Assembly: GCF_014041935.1 (NCBI RefSeq)
Contig: NZ_CP059491.1
Location: 1,736,001-1,800,000 of the forward strand
Source: Gordonia jinghuaiqii
GTDB lineage: Bacteria; Actinomycetota; Actinomycetes; Mycobacteriales; Mycobacteriaceae
Length of the DNA: 64,000 nt
Reading direction: 5' to 3'
In this document: piece after piece, positions 33,781 through 42,095 of the stretch
How the letters are laid out: the number at the start of each line of letters is the position of its first letter
Numbering within the stretch: position 1 is the first letter of the stretch
The notes under the pieces: generated by a model
Databases searched by the model: none
What the model saw: the letters and a program-made list of their open reading frames with translations, nothing else
What the model was told of the DNA's origin: nothing
Position numbers and translations under genes: made by a program

Positions 33781-34982
33781 ATGGCCATACCCTGACCGCC
33801 ACCCACGCACATCGATTCGATGCCGAAGGTCTTGTCGTGGGTGCGCAGGTTGTTCAGCAGGGTGGTGGTGATGCGAGCGCCGGTCATCCCGAAGGGGTGG
33901 CCGAGCGCGATCGCGCCGCCGGAGACGTTGAGCGTGTCGTGGTCGATACCGAGCTCATTCGCAGATCCGAGAACCTGGACGGCAAACGCCTCGTTGATCT
34001 CGACGAGGTCGATGTCGGAGATGGACATACCCGAGATCTTGAGGACCTTGCGGATCGCCTCGATCGGGCCGAGACCCATGATCTCCGGCGAGAGGCCGGT
34101 TGCCGCGGTCGCGACGACACGTGCCAGCGGGGTCAGGCCCAGTTCCTTGGCCTTGGTGTCGCTCATGATGACCAGGGCGGCCGCCCCGTCGTTGAGCGGG
34201 CACGCGTTGCCGGCGGTGATGGTGCCGTCGGGACGGAAGACCGGCTTCAGCTGCGAGATCTTCTCGTATGTCGTCCCCGCGCGGGGGCCGTCGTCGGTGG
34301 TGACCTGTGATCCGTCGGGCAGGGTCACCGGGTCGATCTCCCGCTCGAAGAAGCCGGACTTGATGGCGGCCTCGGCGCGGTTCTGGCTGAGGACGCCCCA
34401 CCGGTCCTGGTCCTCGCGGGAGATCCCGGTGAACGAGGCGACGTTCTCGGCGGTCTGGCCCATCGCGATGTAGACGTCGGGGATCAGGCCGTCCTTGCGC
34501 GGGTCGTGCCAGATGCCGGCGTCACCGGCGGCGCCGAGTTCGGTGCGGGCCATCGCGTCTTCGAACAGCGGGTTCTTGGAGTTCGGGGCGCCGTCGGCGC
34601 CACCGGAGATCCCGAAACTCGACACGCTCTCGACACCGCCGGAGATCAGCACATCGGCTTCACCCGCCTTGATGGCGTGCAGGGCCATGCGCGTGGTCTG
34701 CAGCGACGACGAGCAGTAGCGGTTCACGGTGACACCGGGGATGTGGTCGTAGCCGAGTTCGACGGCGATCACGCGGGCGATGTTGTAGCCGCCCTGTCCG
34801 CCGGGCTGACCGATGCCCCAGTGGATGTCCTCGATCAAGGCGGGATCGAGCTCGGGCACCTTGGCGAGTGCCGCCTGGACCATCTGCTTCGACAGTTCGT
34901 CGGGGCGAACGTCTTTGAGGGATCCCTTGGCCGCGCGGCCGATGGGAGAACGGGCATGGGCAACGATCACTGCTTCTGGCAT
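33759..34982 (-). CDS. Thiolase family protein, acetyl-CoA C-acyltransferase (FadA3-like)
   Basis: The 407-residue protein carries the thiolase motifs: acyl-accepting Cys in N-R-Y-C-S-S-S-L-Q, N-E-A-F-A-V-Q, GGAIALGHPFGMTGAR (His) and the second Cys in S-M-C-V-G-G-G-Q-G. It should cleave 3-oxoacyl-CoA in beta-oxidation or condense acetyl-CoA. By position it corresponds to the gene I recall as Rv1074c (fadA3). A perfect TetR-type operator 17 bases upstream indicates fatty-acid-responsive control. Confidence 0.92.
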   Translation of the reverse strand: MPEAVIVAHARSPIGRAAKGSLKDVRPDELSKQMVQAALAKVPELDPALIEDIHWGIGQPGGQGGYNIARVIAVELGYDHIPGVTVNRYCSSSLQTTRMALHAIKAGEADVLISGGVESVSSFGISGGADGAPNSKNPLFEDAMARTELGAAGDAGIWHDPRKDGLIPDVYIAMGQTAENVASFTGISREDQDRWGVLSQNRAEAAIKSGFFEREIDPVTLPDGSQVTTDDGPRAGTTYEKISQLKPVFRPDGTITAGNACPLNDGAAALVIMSDTKAKELGLTPLARVVATAATGLSPEIMGLGPIEAIRKVLKISGMSISDIDLVEINEAFAVQVLGSANELGIDHDTLNVSGGAIALGHPFGMTGARITTTLLNNLRTHDKTFGIESMCVGGGQGMAMVLERLS

Positions 34983-34998
34983 GCCTCAAAGCTACCGT

Positions 34999-35016
34999 AC
35001 CAAGCATCTGCTTGGT
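34999..35016. promoter_or_regulatory. Perfect operator before the thiolase gene
   Basis: ACCAAGCA, two bases, TGCTTGGT is a perfect 8-bp-arm inverted repeat, 17 bases upstream of the thiolase ATG. The CAAG/CTTG half-sites resemble those of TetR-family lipid-catabolism regulators of mycolata, although KstR2 sites as I recall them have a shorter spacer. Confidence 0.7.
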
Positions 35017-35047
35017 CGGACGGTCGGCCATCGGGGATACTCCCAGG

Positions 35048-35995
35048 TCAAGCACGCTTCAGCAGCCGTCTGACACGAGAGACAAACCGTGTTTCTTCGA
35101 CGGCCACGGACACCTCCGGCGGTTGCGGCAGGGGAGTCGGACCCCATGCGCCGAGCGCGGCGAGCACCTCCGGCAACAGGTTGTCGGCCGCCAGGGTGTA
35201 TCCCGCCGCCGACGGGTGGAACTGATCCGGGGAGAGCATGTGATCGGGCCGGGCGAGGAACTCCTTCGTCAGGAGGTCGGCAAGCGGAACCGCCCGGCCG
35301 CCGGCGGACCGCACCGCCGAACGCTGCGCGGCCGCGAGACGAAGCCCCCAGCCACGCAGGACCGCGCGCAGGGGTTGCGGGATCGCGGTGACGACACCGA
35401 GGTCAGGGCAGGTGCCGACGACCACCCGCGCGTCGGCGGCGACGAGCCCGCGCACGGCCTCGCCGAGTCGTCGTGCCGAGGAACGGATGCCGTTGCGCGC
35501 GGTGACGTCGTTGGCCCCGACGAGGATGACGGCGACGTCGGGCCGTTCGCGGGAGATGAACATCGCATCGATCTGTGCGGCCAGGCCCTTCGACGTCGCG
35601 CCGACGATCGCCTTGTTCGCGTAGCGGACGGTCTGGCCGGTCTCGGCGGACACGCGGCGTGCGAGCTGCACTCCCGGCGTCTGGTCGGCGGTCTCGGCGC
35701 CGAGGCCCGCCGCCGTCGAGTCGCCGAAGACGACCAGGAACAGATCGGCCGGGGTGTCGCGCGTGTGGCGCGCGACGGTGCCGTCGGGAAAATAGACACC
35801 GTCGCCGTCGGGGGCGTTGTCGGTGCGGTGGGGGATGACCAGGCGAGCCGCCGCAGCCTGGTTGTTGAGCAGGTTGTAGGCCGCCCACCCGGCACCTGCG
35901 GAGGCGCCGGTGGCCGCTGCCGTGGCGCCGACATCGCGCCAGACCCTGCCGGAGGTGGCCATCCTGCGAGTCGAACGGGACACGGGCGCCAGCAT
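35048..35995 (-). CDS. SGNH/GDSL-type esterase (Rv1075c-like)
   Basis: The 315-residue protein has the SGNH blocks V-F-G-D-S-T-A-A-G-L-G (nucleophile Ser), an Asn-containing middle block, G-A-N-D-V-T and the D-Q-F-H-P-S-A-A-G-Y catalytic Asp/His. An N-terminal hydrophobic stretch (about 20-40) may be a signal anchor. I chose ATG 35995, giving a length near the roughly 314 residues I recall for Rv1075c, a GDSL lipase/esterase. ATG 35962 is an alternative start, and no ribosome site decides between them. Confidence 0.82.
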   Translation of the reverse strand: MLAPVSRSTRRMATSGRVWRDVGATAAATGASAGAGWAAYNLLNNQAAAARLVIPHRTDNAPDGDGVYFPDGTVARHTRDTPADLFLVVFGDSTAAGLGAETADQTPGVQLARRVSAETGQTVRYANKAIVGATSKGLAAQIDAMFISRERPDVAVILVGANDVTARNGIRSSARRLGEAVRGLVAADARVVVGTCPDLGVVTAIPQPLRAVLRGWGLRLAAAQRSAVRSAGGRAVPLADLLTKEFLARPDHMLSPDQFHPSAAGYTLAADNLLPEVLAALGAWGPTPLPQPPEVSVAVEETRFVSRVRRLLKRA

Positions 35996-36062
35996 AGTGG
36001 GGCTTGGGTCCAACTCCGCCGGCCGAGAAGGGTCGCCCCGCATACGGCGAGAGCGTCGCGGC

Positions 36063-36092
36063 GTCGGGTTGCGCTGAGTCGGGTTGCGCTGA
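36063..36092 (+). repeat. Tandem 15-bp duplication upstream of cbs
   Basis: GTCGGGTTGCGCTGA occurs twice in succession (36063-36077, 36078-36092), with a partial third GTCGG. It lies in the divergent region between the esterase and cbs genes. Confidence 0.8.
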
Positions 36093-36150
36093 GTCGGACC
36101 GGGGAACAGCCGGGTGTCGGAGTCGGCGGCGTCTCTGGGACCATGGACGC

Positions 36151-37545
36151 ATGCGCATCGCCAATCACGTCGTGGACCTGGTGGGCAACACCCCGCTGGT
36201 CAAGCTCAACTCGGTGACCTCACCCGGATCGGGGCTCGTTGCCGCCAAAGTCGAGTACCTCAACCCCGGTGGCAGCAGCAAGGACCGCATTGCTGTGCGG
36301 ATGGTCGACGCCGCGGAGGCGTCGGGTGAGCTGAAGCCGGGCGGGACCATCGTCGAACCGACGTCGGGCAACACCGGTGTGGGTCTGGCGCTCGTCGCCC
36401 AGCAGCGCGGTTACAAGTGCGTGTTCGTCTGCCCGGACAAGGTCGGCGAGGACAAGCGCAACGTGTTGCGTGCTTACGGTGCAGAGGTCGTGGTGTGCCC
36501 GACCGCGGTGGAACCCAGCCACCCCGACAGCTACTACAACGTCTCCGACCGTCTGGTCACCGAGATCGACGGTGCGTGGAAGCCCAACCAGTACGCCAAC
36601 CCCGCCGGACCGCAGAGCCACTACGAGACCACCGGCCCGGAGATCTGGGCCGACACCGACGGCAAGGTCACCCACTTCGTCGCAGGCGTGGGTACCGGCG
36701 GCACCATCACCGGCACGGGCCGGTACCTCAAGGAGGTGTCGAACGGCGCGGTGAAGGTCGTCGGCGTCGACCCTGAGGGCTCGGTGTACTCCGGCGGCAC
36801 CGGCCGGCCGTATCTGGTCGAGGGCGTCGGCGAGGACTTCTGGCCCGCCGCCTACGACCCGGACATCCCCGACGAGATCATCGCGGTCTCCGACGCGGAC
36901 TCCTTCGACATGACCCGGCGCCTCGCGCGCGAGGAGGGTCTGCTGGTGGGCGGTTCGTGCGGGATGGCCGTCGTCGCCGCGCTGCAGGTCGCCGAGCGTG
37001 AAGGACCCGACGCGGTGGTCGTCGTGCTGCTTCCCGACGGCGGTCGCGGCTACATGGCGAAGATCTTCAACGACGAGTGGATGAGCAGCTACGGATTCCT
37101 GCGCACCCCCCTCGACGCGAACACCAAGGAATCACTCGTCGGAGACGTGCTGCGCAGCAAGACCGGAGCGCTCCCCGACCTGGTGCACACCCATCCGCAG
37201 GAGACCCTGCGCGACGCCATCGAGATCCTCCGCGAATACGGGGTGTCGCAGATGCCGGTCGTCGGCGCCGAACCGCCGGTGATGGCGGGGGAGGTCGCCG
37301 GTGCTGTCACCGAGCGCGACCTGCTGAGTGCGGTCTTCGAGGGTCGCGCCAGCCTGGCCGACCCGGTGTCGGCGCATATGGGAGATCCGTTCCCGCTCAT
37401 CGGTTCCGGTGAACCGGTGTCGGCAGCCACCAAGGCCCTCGGTGACAGCGATGCGCTGATGGTCGTCGAGGACGGCAAGCCCATCGGCGTCATCACCCGC
37501 CACGACCTGCTCGCCTTCGTGTCGAGCCACCCGATCGTCGGATAG
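36151..37545 (+). CDS. cbs: Cystathionine beta-synthase
   Basis: The 464-residue protein has a PLP fold-type II catalytic domain (1-310) with the Schiff-base lysine K44 in N-P-G-G-S-S-K-D-R, E-P-T-S-G-N-T-G-V-G-L, G-T-G-G-T-I-T-G-T-G-R and G-G-S-C-G-M. A C-terminal pair of CBS (Bateman) modules (about 335-460) follows, as in Rv1077. It would join serine or O-acetylserine with homocysteine to form cystathionine. It is followed after 10 bases by metB, so the two form a transsulfuration operon. Confidence 0.93.
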   Translation: MRIANHVVDLVGNTPLVKLNSVTSPGSGLVAAKVEYLNPGGSSKDRIAVRMVDAAEASGELKPGGTIVEPTSGNTGVGLALVAQQRGYKCVFVCPDKVGEDKRNVLRAYGAEVVVCPTAVEPSHPDSYYNVSDRLVTEIDGAWKPNQYANPAGPQSHYETTGPEIWADTDGKVTHFVAGVGTGGTITGTGRYLKEVSNGAVKVVGVDPEGSVYSGGTGRPYLVEGVGEDFWPAAYDPDIPDEIIAVSDADSFDMTRRLAREEGLLVGGSCGMAVVAALQVAEREGPDAVVVVLLPDGGRGYMAKIFNDEWMSSYGFLRTPLDANTKESLVGDVLRSKTGALPDLVHTHPQETLRDAIEILREYGVSQMPVVGAEPPVMAGEVAGAVTERDLLSAVFEGRASLADPVSAHMGDPFPLIGSGEPVSAATKALGDSDALMVVEDGKPIGVITRHDLLAFVSSHPIVG

Positions 37546-37555
37546 GAGCACCAAC

Positions 37556-38728
37556 GTGAGTGAGCGACGCAGCGCCGCGGATTCGGTTCGCTGGCAAGGT
37601 TTCTCGACCCGTGCCATCCACGCCGGCTACGAGCCGGACCCGCAGACCGGTGCGGTCAACGTCCCGATCTACGCCAGTTCGACCTTCGCCCAGGACGGTG
37701 TGGGCGGACTGCGCGACGGCTTCGAGTACGCGCGCACCGGCAATCCCACTCGACGGGCCCTCGAGGCGAACCTCGCCGCCCTCGAACACGGCACCTACGG
37801 ACGGGCTTTCGCCTCCGGCATGGCGGCCACCGACTGCCTGCTGCGCTCCACGCTGCGCCCCGGCGATCACCTGGTGATCCCGAATGACGCCTATGGCGGC
37901 ACCTTCCGGCTCATCGACAAGGTGTTCACCCAGTGGGGCATCACCTACTCGGTGGCACCGGTCTCCGATGTCACGGCGGTGCGTGACGCCATCCGTTCCG
38001 AGACCAAGCTCATCTGGACCGAGACGCCGACCAACCCGCTGCTCAACGTCGGCGACATCGAGACCCTCGCCGCCATCGCACACGAGGCCGGCGCAAAGCT
38101 GGTGGTGGACAACACCTTCGCGTCGCCCTATCTGCAGCAGCCGCTGCTCCTCGGGGCCGACGTGGTGCTGCATTCGACGACCAAGTACCTCGGCGGTCAC
38201 TCCGACGTCGTCGGCGGGGCGCTCGTCACCGACAGCGAAGAGCTCGACGAGGCGTTCGCGTTCCTGCAGAACGGCGCGGGCGCGGTGCCCGGCCCGTTCG
38301 ACGGCTTCCTGACGCTGCGTGGCATCAAGACGCTGGGTGTCCGGATGGATCGCCATTGCGACAACGCGGAGAAGGTCGTCGACTTCCTGCAGTCCCACGA
38401 CAAGATCGAGGCCGTGCTGTACCCGGGCCTGACCGCCCACCCCGGACACGAGGTGGCCGGCAGGCAGATGAAACGCTACGGCGGCATGGTGTCGGTCCTC
38501 GTCAAGGGCGGCATCGAGGAAGCCAAGCAGTTCTGCGCGCGCACCGAGGTGTTCACGCTCGCCGAATCTCTCGGCGGCATCGAGTCCCTCATCGAACATC
38601 CAGGCGCCATGACGCACGCGTCGACCGCCGGTTCGCTGCTCGAGGTCCCCGCCAACCTGGTCCGGTTGTCGGTGGGCATCGAAGACATCGACGACATCCT
38701 GGGTGACCTGGAGAACGCACTGCGCTGA
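37556..38728 (+). CDS. metB: Cystathionine gamma-synthase/gamma-lyase (MetB family)
   Basis: The 390-residue PLP enzyme has A-I-H-A-G-Y-E-P-D, Y-A-R-T-G-N-P-T-R, A-S-G-M-A-A, D-N-T-F-A-S-P and the lysine K210 in H-S-T-T-K-Y-L-G-G-H-S-D. Near the C-terminus S-L-G-G-I-E-S-L-I-E-H-P and L-V-R-L-S-V-G-I-E are invariant. Synthase and lyase cannot be separated by eye; next to cbs, reverse transsulfuration (lyase) is equally likely. GTG 37556 has an AGGAG-type site nine bases upstream. Confidence 0.9.
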   Translation: MSERRSAADSVRWQGFSTRAIHAGYEPDPQTGAVNVPIYASSTFAQDGVGGLRDGFEYARTGNPTRRALEANLAALEHGTYGRAFASGMAATDCLLRSTLRPGDHLVIPNDAYGGTFRLIDKVFTQWGITYSVAPVSDVTAVRDAIRSETKLIWTETPTNPLLNVGDIETLAAIAHEAGAKLVVDNTFASPYLQQPLLLGADVVLHSTTKYLGGHSDVVGGALVTDSEELDEAFAFLQNGAGAVPGPFDGFLTLRGIKTLGVRMDRHCDNAEKVVDFLQSHDKIEAVLYPGLTAHPGHEVAGRQMKRYGGMVSVLVKGGIEEAKQFCARTEVFTLAESLGGIESLIEHPGAMTHASTAGSLLEVPANLVRLSVGIEDIDDILGDLENALR

Positions 38729-38759
38729 GCGGCCGTCGACGTCGGCGGATACTGGTGAC

Positions 38760-39959
38760 ATGTTGCTGACTTCTGCCGACATCGACAAGGCGACCGAGGA
38801 ACTGGCGGGGGTGATCCGCCGGACGCCCGTGATCGCGTCGCGGGTGGTGTCGGAGCGCAGCGGGGCCGATGTGTGGCTCAAGTGCGAGAACCTGCAGCGC
38901 ACCGGGTCTTTCAAGCCGCGTGGCGCCTACCTGCGCATCTCCCGGCTGTCGGCGGCGGAGCGGGCCCGCGGTGTCGTCGCCGCGAGCGCGGGCAACCATG
39001 CTCAGGGGGTCGCGTGGTCGGCGTCGGACCTGGGTATCGCCGCGCGCGTCTACATGCCCACCGGCGCTGCGCTTCCCAAGATCGCGGCGACGAAAGCCTA
39101 TGGCGCCGAGGTGATCCTGGCCGGTTCGACGGTCGACGAGTCGCTCGTGGAAGCGCAACGGTACGCCGAGCGGACCGGTGCGGCGCTGATCCATCCCTTC
39201 GACCACCCCGACATCGTCGCGGGTCAGTCGACCGTCGGCGTCGAGATCCTCGAGCAGATGCCGGACGTGTCGACGATCGTCGTGCCACTCGGCGGCGGTG
39301 GGCTCCTCGCGGGTATCGCGGCGGCCGTGCGTCTCTCACGCCCGGACGTCCGGATCATCGGTGTGCAGGCAGCGCAGGCCGCCGCCTGGCCGACATCGCT
39401 GACCGAACAGCGCCCCGTGCCGGCCGAATCGATGAACACCATGGCCGACGGCATCGCCGTCGCGCGGCCAGGTGCCGTCCCGTTCGCGCACGTCACCGAG
39501 CTCGTGGACCAGATCGTCACGGTCAGCGAAGAAGAACTGAGTACCGCGCTGCTGCTGATGCTGGAGCGGGCGAAGCTGGTGGTCGAGCCGGCCGGTGCCG
39601 CGGGTGTCGCCGCGGCGGTCGGCGGCACACTCGATCTGTCGGGGAGGGTGTGCGTCGTGCTGTCCGGCGGCAACATCGATCCGCTGCTGTTGCGTGACGT
39701 CACGACCCACGGCCTGACCGCCGCCGGACGGTTCCTGACCTTCACCGCCACGGTCTCCGACCGTCCGGGCGGTCTCATCTCCCTGCTGGAATTGCTCCGC
39801 GACCAGGGGGCGAGTGTCATCGACGTGGTGCACTCACGTGTCGTCGACGATCTGTACCTCGGTGAGGTGCAGGTGACCGTGAGCGTCGAGACCCGTGGCG
39901 TCGACCATCAGCACGACGTCCGGCGCGCACTGGCCGCCGCGGGGTTTCTGCGGACCTGA
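38760..39959 (+). CDS. ilvA: Threonine ammonia-lyase with C-terminal ACT domain
   Basis: The 399-residue protein has the fold-type II PLP motif T-G-S-F-K52-P-R-G-A, A-A-S-A-G-N-H-A-Q-G, P-L-G-G-G-G-L-L-A-G and S-G-G-N-I-D-P. An ACT-like domain (about 325-399, D-R-P-G-G-L-I-S-L-L) is of the short TdcB/YgkB-type form. It deaminates threonine (and serine) to the 2-oxo acid. ATG 38760 lies 31 bases after the metB stop, so co-transcription with cbs-metB is plausible. It is not part of the corresponding M. tuberculosis gene order as I recall it. Confidence 0.9.
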   Translation: MLLTSADIDKATEELAGVIRRTPVIASRVVSERSGADVWLKCENLQRTGSFKPRGAYLRISRLSAAERARGVVAASAGNHAQGVAWSASDLGIAARVYMPTGAALPKIAATKAYGAEVILAGSTVDESLVEAQRYAERTGAALIHPFDHPDIVAGQSTVGVEILEQMPDVSTIVVPLGGGGLLAGIAAAVRLSRPDVRIIGVQAAQAAAWPTSLTEQRPVPAESMNTMADGIAVARPGAVPFAHVTELVDQIVTVSEEELSTALLLMLERAKLVVEPAGAAGVAAAVGGTLDLSGRVCVVLSGGNIDPLLLRDVTTHGLTAAGRFLTFTATVSDRPGGLISLLELLRDQGASVIDVVHSRVVDDLYLGEVQVTVSVETRGVDHQHDVRRALAAAGFLRT

Positions 39960-40019
39960 CCAGCGCGCGGCGCTGACCTGTCGGTTCCGACTCTTGTACG
40001 CGCGTACTGTTGCGCGGCC

Positions 40020-40538
40020 CTACTGCGCAGGGTCGAGATGGGCGAAGTACTTGAGAGTGTCGGCTTCGATGGTCTTGTACACGGTCGAGGACGCCGGACC
40101 CGAGAAGGCGGTGACCGCGCGGGAGGTGGTCGGCAGCTCCAGGGCGAACGTCCATCTGAGACGGCAGCCCGCATCGGTGGGCGAGATCTCGGTGGCCTCA
40201 CCGAAGCGGCGGATGCCCGGTACGTTGGCTCGCTCCACGCGGAATCCGTTGCGGTAGTGGCCCTCGTCGGCGTTCTCCGTCCAGTCGAAGAAGTGCTCTT
40301 CGAGTGTGACGTATCCCGGCCCGAGGACCGCTTTGCGCGTGGTGCCCGGACCGTACGGCGCAGGCGAGGTGAACTCGATCGTCTTGATCGCACGACACCA
40401 GTCGAGAGTGTGCTGACGGGTGAACTCCGCCCAGGCGCGCTGCGGGGTGACCGGCAGACGGACGTCGATGACGTGTCGGACGGGTGCCTCGTCGAAGAAG
40501 TCGAGGTCGAAGGTTTCCAGCGGGTACGAACGTGCCAT
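40020..40538 (-). CDS. SRPBCC-family (START-like) protein
   Basis: The 172-residue protein has the polyketide-cyclase/SRPBCC pattern: V-R-H-V-I-D-V-R-L-P-V-T-P-Q-R-A-W-A-E-F opening, L-E-E-H-F-F-D-W middle strand and a long C-terminal helix (Y-K-T-I-E-A-D-T-L-K-Y). Such domains bind hydrophobic ligands. It converges on ilvA, with 60 bases between stops, and is divergent from the DUF4352 gene. No specific function can be assigned. Confidence 0.75.
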   Translation of the reverse strand: MARSYPLETFDLDFFDEAPVRHVIDVRLPVTPQRAWAEFTRQHTLDWCRAIKTIEFTSPAPYGPGTTRKAVLGPGYVTLEEHFFDWTENADEGHYRNGFRVERANVPGIRRFGEATEISPTDAGCRLRWTFALELPTTSRAVTAFSGPASSTVYKTIEADTLKYFAHLDPAQ

Positions 40539-40632
40539 GGGTCACATTCAAGCACGGTCGACTGTCTCGCGCTGCGGCCGGTGCTGTCGCATATCCGCAG
40601 TTCGCGACGACGGATTTGGGACATCATGCGAA

Positions 40633-40675
40633 GTCATCCGTTCGGATGACAGTGTGCGACAAGGGATTTGTCGGA
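40633..40675 (+). promoter_or_regulatory. Conserved upstream element, copy A (before the DUF4352 gene)
   Basis: This roughly 43-bp segment recurs at 41640-41679. Shared parts are TCCGTTCGGATGAC, GTGCG, CAA and TTTGTCGGA, in the same order and nearly the same spacing. It includes the palindrome CATCCGTTCGGATG. It lies 68 bases before the DUF4352 gene, so it is probably a promoter or regulator site. Confidence 0.6.
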
Positions 40676-40742
40676 CCTGGATGTCACAGTGTCTTCGGAT
40701 GCGGCACCGCTTCCCAGGGACCGCACATGGAAAAGGATGACG

Positions 40743-41531
40743 ATGACCGACCCCCAGAACCCCCAGAACCCCCAGCCGGGCCAGCCCGGCCAGACTCCCC
40801 AGTACGGCCAGACTCCCCAGTACGGTCAGCCCGTGCAGCCGGGCCAGCAGTACGGTCAGCCGCTGCAACCGGGAGCGCCCCAGTACGGAGCGCCCCAGTA
40901 CGGCGCTCCGCCGCAGCCGTACCCGACCCCTCCGGCGAAAAAGAAGAAGAAGTGGCCCTGGATCCTCGGTGCCGTGGTGGTGCTGCTGATCATCATCATC
41001 GCGACCACGTCCGGCGGTGGCTCCGACGATTCGGGCAACACCGCAGGCTCGGGCAATTCGACTTCGTCGGATGAGGGCGGTTCGGACAATGCCGGTTCGG
41101 ACAACGGCGGTTCCGGTGACGACGAGTCGGCTCCCGGCCTGAACACCCCGGTGCGCGACGGCAAATTCGAGTTCGTGGTGTCCAAGGTCGAGCCGGGGCT
41201 GGCGTCGGTGGGGGACAACCCGTACCTCACGGAGCAGGCGCAGGGCCAGTTCGTCGTCGTGACCTTGACGGTCAAGAACACCTCGGACGAGCCTTACAGC
41301 TTCTCCCCGACGGGGCAGAAGCTGATCGACGCCCAGGATCGCAGTTTCGAGCCGGACACGATGGCCCAGATCGCACTCGGAGGATCAGATATCCCCGTGT
41401 GGGACAACATCAACCCCGGCAATGCCGTGACCGTCAAGTTGGTCTACGACATGCCCAAGGATGCGACGCCCGCATCGATCGAGCTGCATGACTCGATGTT
41501 CTCCGGGGGCGTGAAGGTCGATCTCGCCTGA
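40743..41531 (+). CDS. DUF4352 domain membrane-anchored surface protein
   Basis: The 262-residue protein has a Pro/Gln/Gly/Tyr-rich N-terminus (to about 65, P-Q-N repeats and Q-Y-G-Q/A-P-Q-Y-G repeats), a K-K-K-K-K stop region and one TM helix (about 72-92). An acidic Ser/Gly/Asp linker leads to a C-terminal beta-sandwich (about 135-262) with V-V-T-L-T-V-K-N-T-S-D-E-P-Y, typical of DUF4352. It is presumably displayed outside the membrane. AAAGGA eight bases ahead supports ATG 40743. The function is unknown; related proteins often sit near Ltp-type lipoproteins. Confidence 0.8.
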   Translation: MTDPQNPQNPQPGQPGQTPQYGQTPQYGQPVQPGQQYGQPLQPGAPQYGAPQYGAPPQPYPTPPAKKKKKWPWILGAVVVLLIIIIATTSGGGSDDSGNTAGSGNSTSSDEGGSDNAGSDNGGSGDDESAPGLNTPVRDGKFEFVVSKVEPGLASVGDNPYLTEQAQGQFVVVTLTVKNTSDEPYSFSPTGQKLIDAQDRSFEPDTMAQIALGGSDIPVWDNINPGNAVTVKLVYDMPKDATPASIELHDSMFSGGVKVDLA

Positions 41532-41545
41532 CGGTTGTGTTCACC

Positions 41546-41579
41546 GATGCCCCGCGCCCGAAGCCGGGCGCGGGGCATC
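41546..41579 (+). terminator. Terminator after the DUF4352 gene
   Basis: GATGCCCCGCGCCC (41546-41559) pairs with GGGCGCGGGGCATC (41566-41579), a perfect 14-bp stem with a six-base loop, 15 bases after the stop codon. Confidence 0.9.
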
Positions 41580-41639
41580 TGCGTTTCGCGACGCGTCTGG
41601 AGGCGTTGTCAGTGCGATTCGGTCAGCGAGGGGTGCAGT

Positions 41640-41679
41640 TCGTCCGTTCGGATGACGCTGTGCGGCAACATTTGTCGGA
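41640..41679 (+). promoter_or_regulatory. Conserved upstream element, copy B (before the ltp remnant)
   Basis: This matches copy A at 40633 over about 40 bases, including TCCGTTCGGATGAC and TTTGTCGGA. It lies just ahead of the broken Ltp-domain gene, so it looks like the former promoter of that gene. Confidence 0.6.
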
Positions 41680-41978
41680 TGCCTCGGCCGCGCTCGGCAT
41701 CGCGGCGGTGGTGTCGCCCCCCGCGGTCCCCGGCGAGGTCGACGCTCCGATTGACAGCGCGCCGTGGGTGCAGGCGGCCGAAGAATGGTCGGTGGCATCG
41801 ACGGAGGTGGATGCGTAGACGCCGCTGGTGACGTCGGAGCAGTTGAACGCAGTCGCCAAGGCGCGGGAATACTCATCACTGATGGCGTTCTCGAAGTCCG
41901 GGCTGATCGAACAGCTGGAGTACGAGGGCTTCTCATACGCAGACTCGGCGTACGCGGTGAACTTACCGGTGGACTTCG
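41680..41978 (+). pseudogene. Remnant of an Ltp-domain lipoprotein gene
   Basis: One frame reads a short hydrophobic, signal-like stretch (A-A-L-G-I-A-A-V-V), then E-E-W-S-V-A-S-T-E-V-D-A, a TAG stop at 41816-41818, and continues T-S-E-Q-L-N-A-V-A-K-A-R-E-Y, followed by S-G-L-I-E-Q-L-E-Y-E-G-F-S and D-S-A-Y-A-V-N. That is the Ltp (PF07553-type) host-cell-surface lipoprotein repeat. No valid start codon leads in, an in-frame stop interrupts it, and the homology ends exactly where the palindromic repeat at 41984 begins. The full gene should carry one or two more Ltp repeats. A downstream piece is not visible. Confidence 0.7.
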
Positions 41979-41983
41979 GACTG

Positions 41984-42013
41984 ACCGGCAGACTTCGATC
42001 GAGGTCTGCCGGT
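41984..42013. repeat. Dispersed palindromic repeat, copy 2
   Basis: This 30-bp palindrome has a single mismatched pair. The core GACTTCGATCGA is shared with copies at 27960 and 43027. A further GAGGTCTGCCGGTC follows at 42020-42033. It marks the break point of the ltp remnant and lies 82 bases before the AbiEi-like gene. Confidence 0.85.
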
Positions 42014-42095
42014 CGGGTTGAGGTCTGCCGGTCAGGCTCGGTCGCCGCGCGACCGCACAAGTGAACCGATCGTCGCCGCGGTGCGTCCAATACAG

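Noticed and set aside
41537-41818. A 93-codon ORF across the terminator and upstream element
   Set aside because: It crosses a perfect terminator stem and the duplicated regulatory element. Only its last part resembles the Ltp leader, so I call the region a pseudogene with its promoter.
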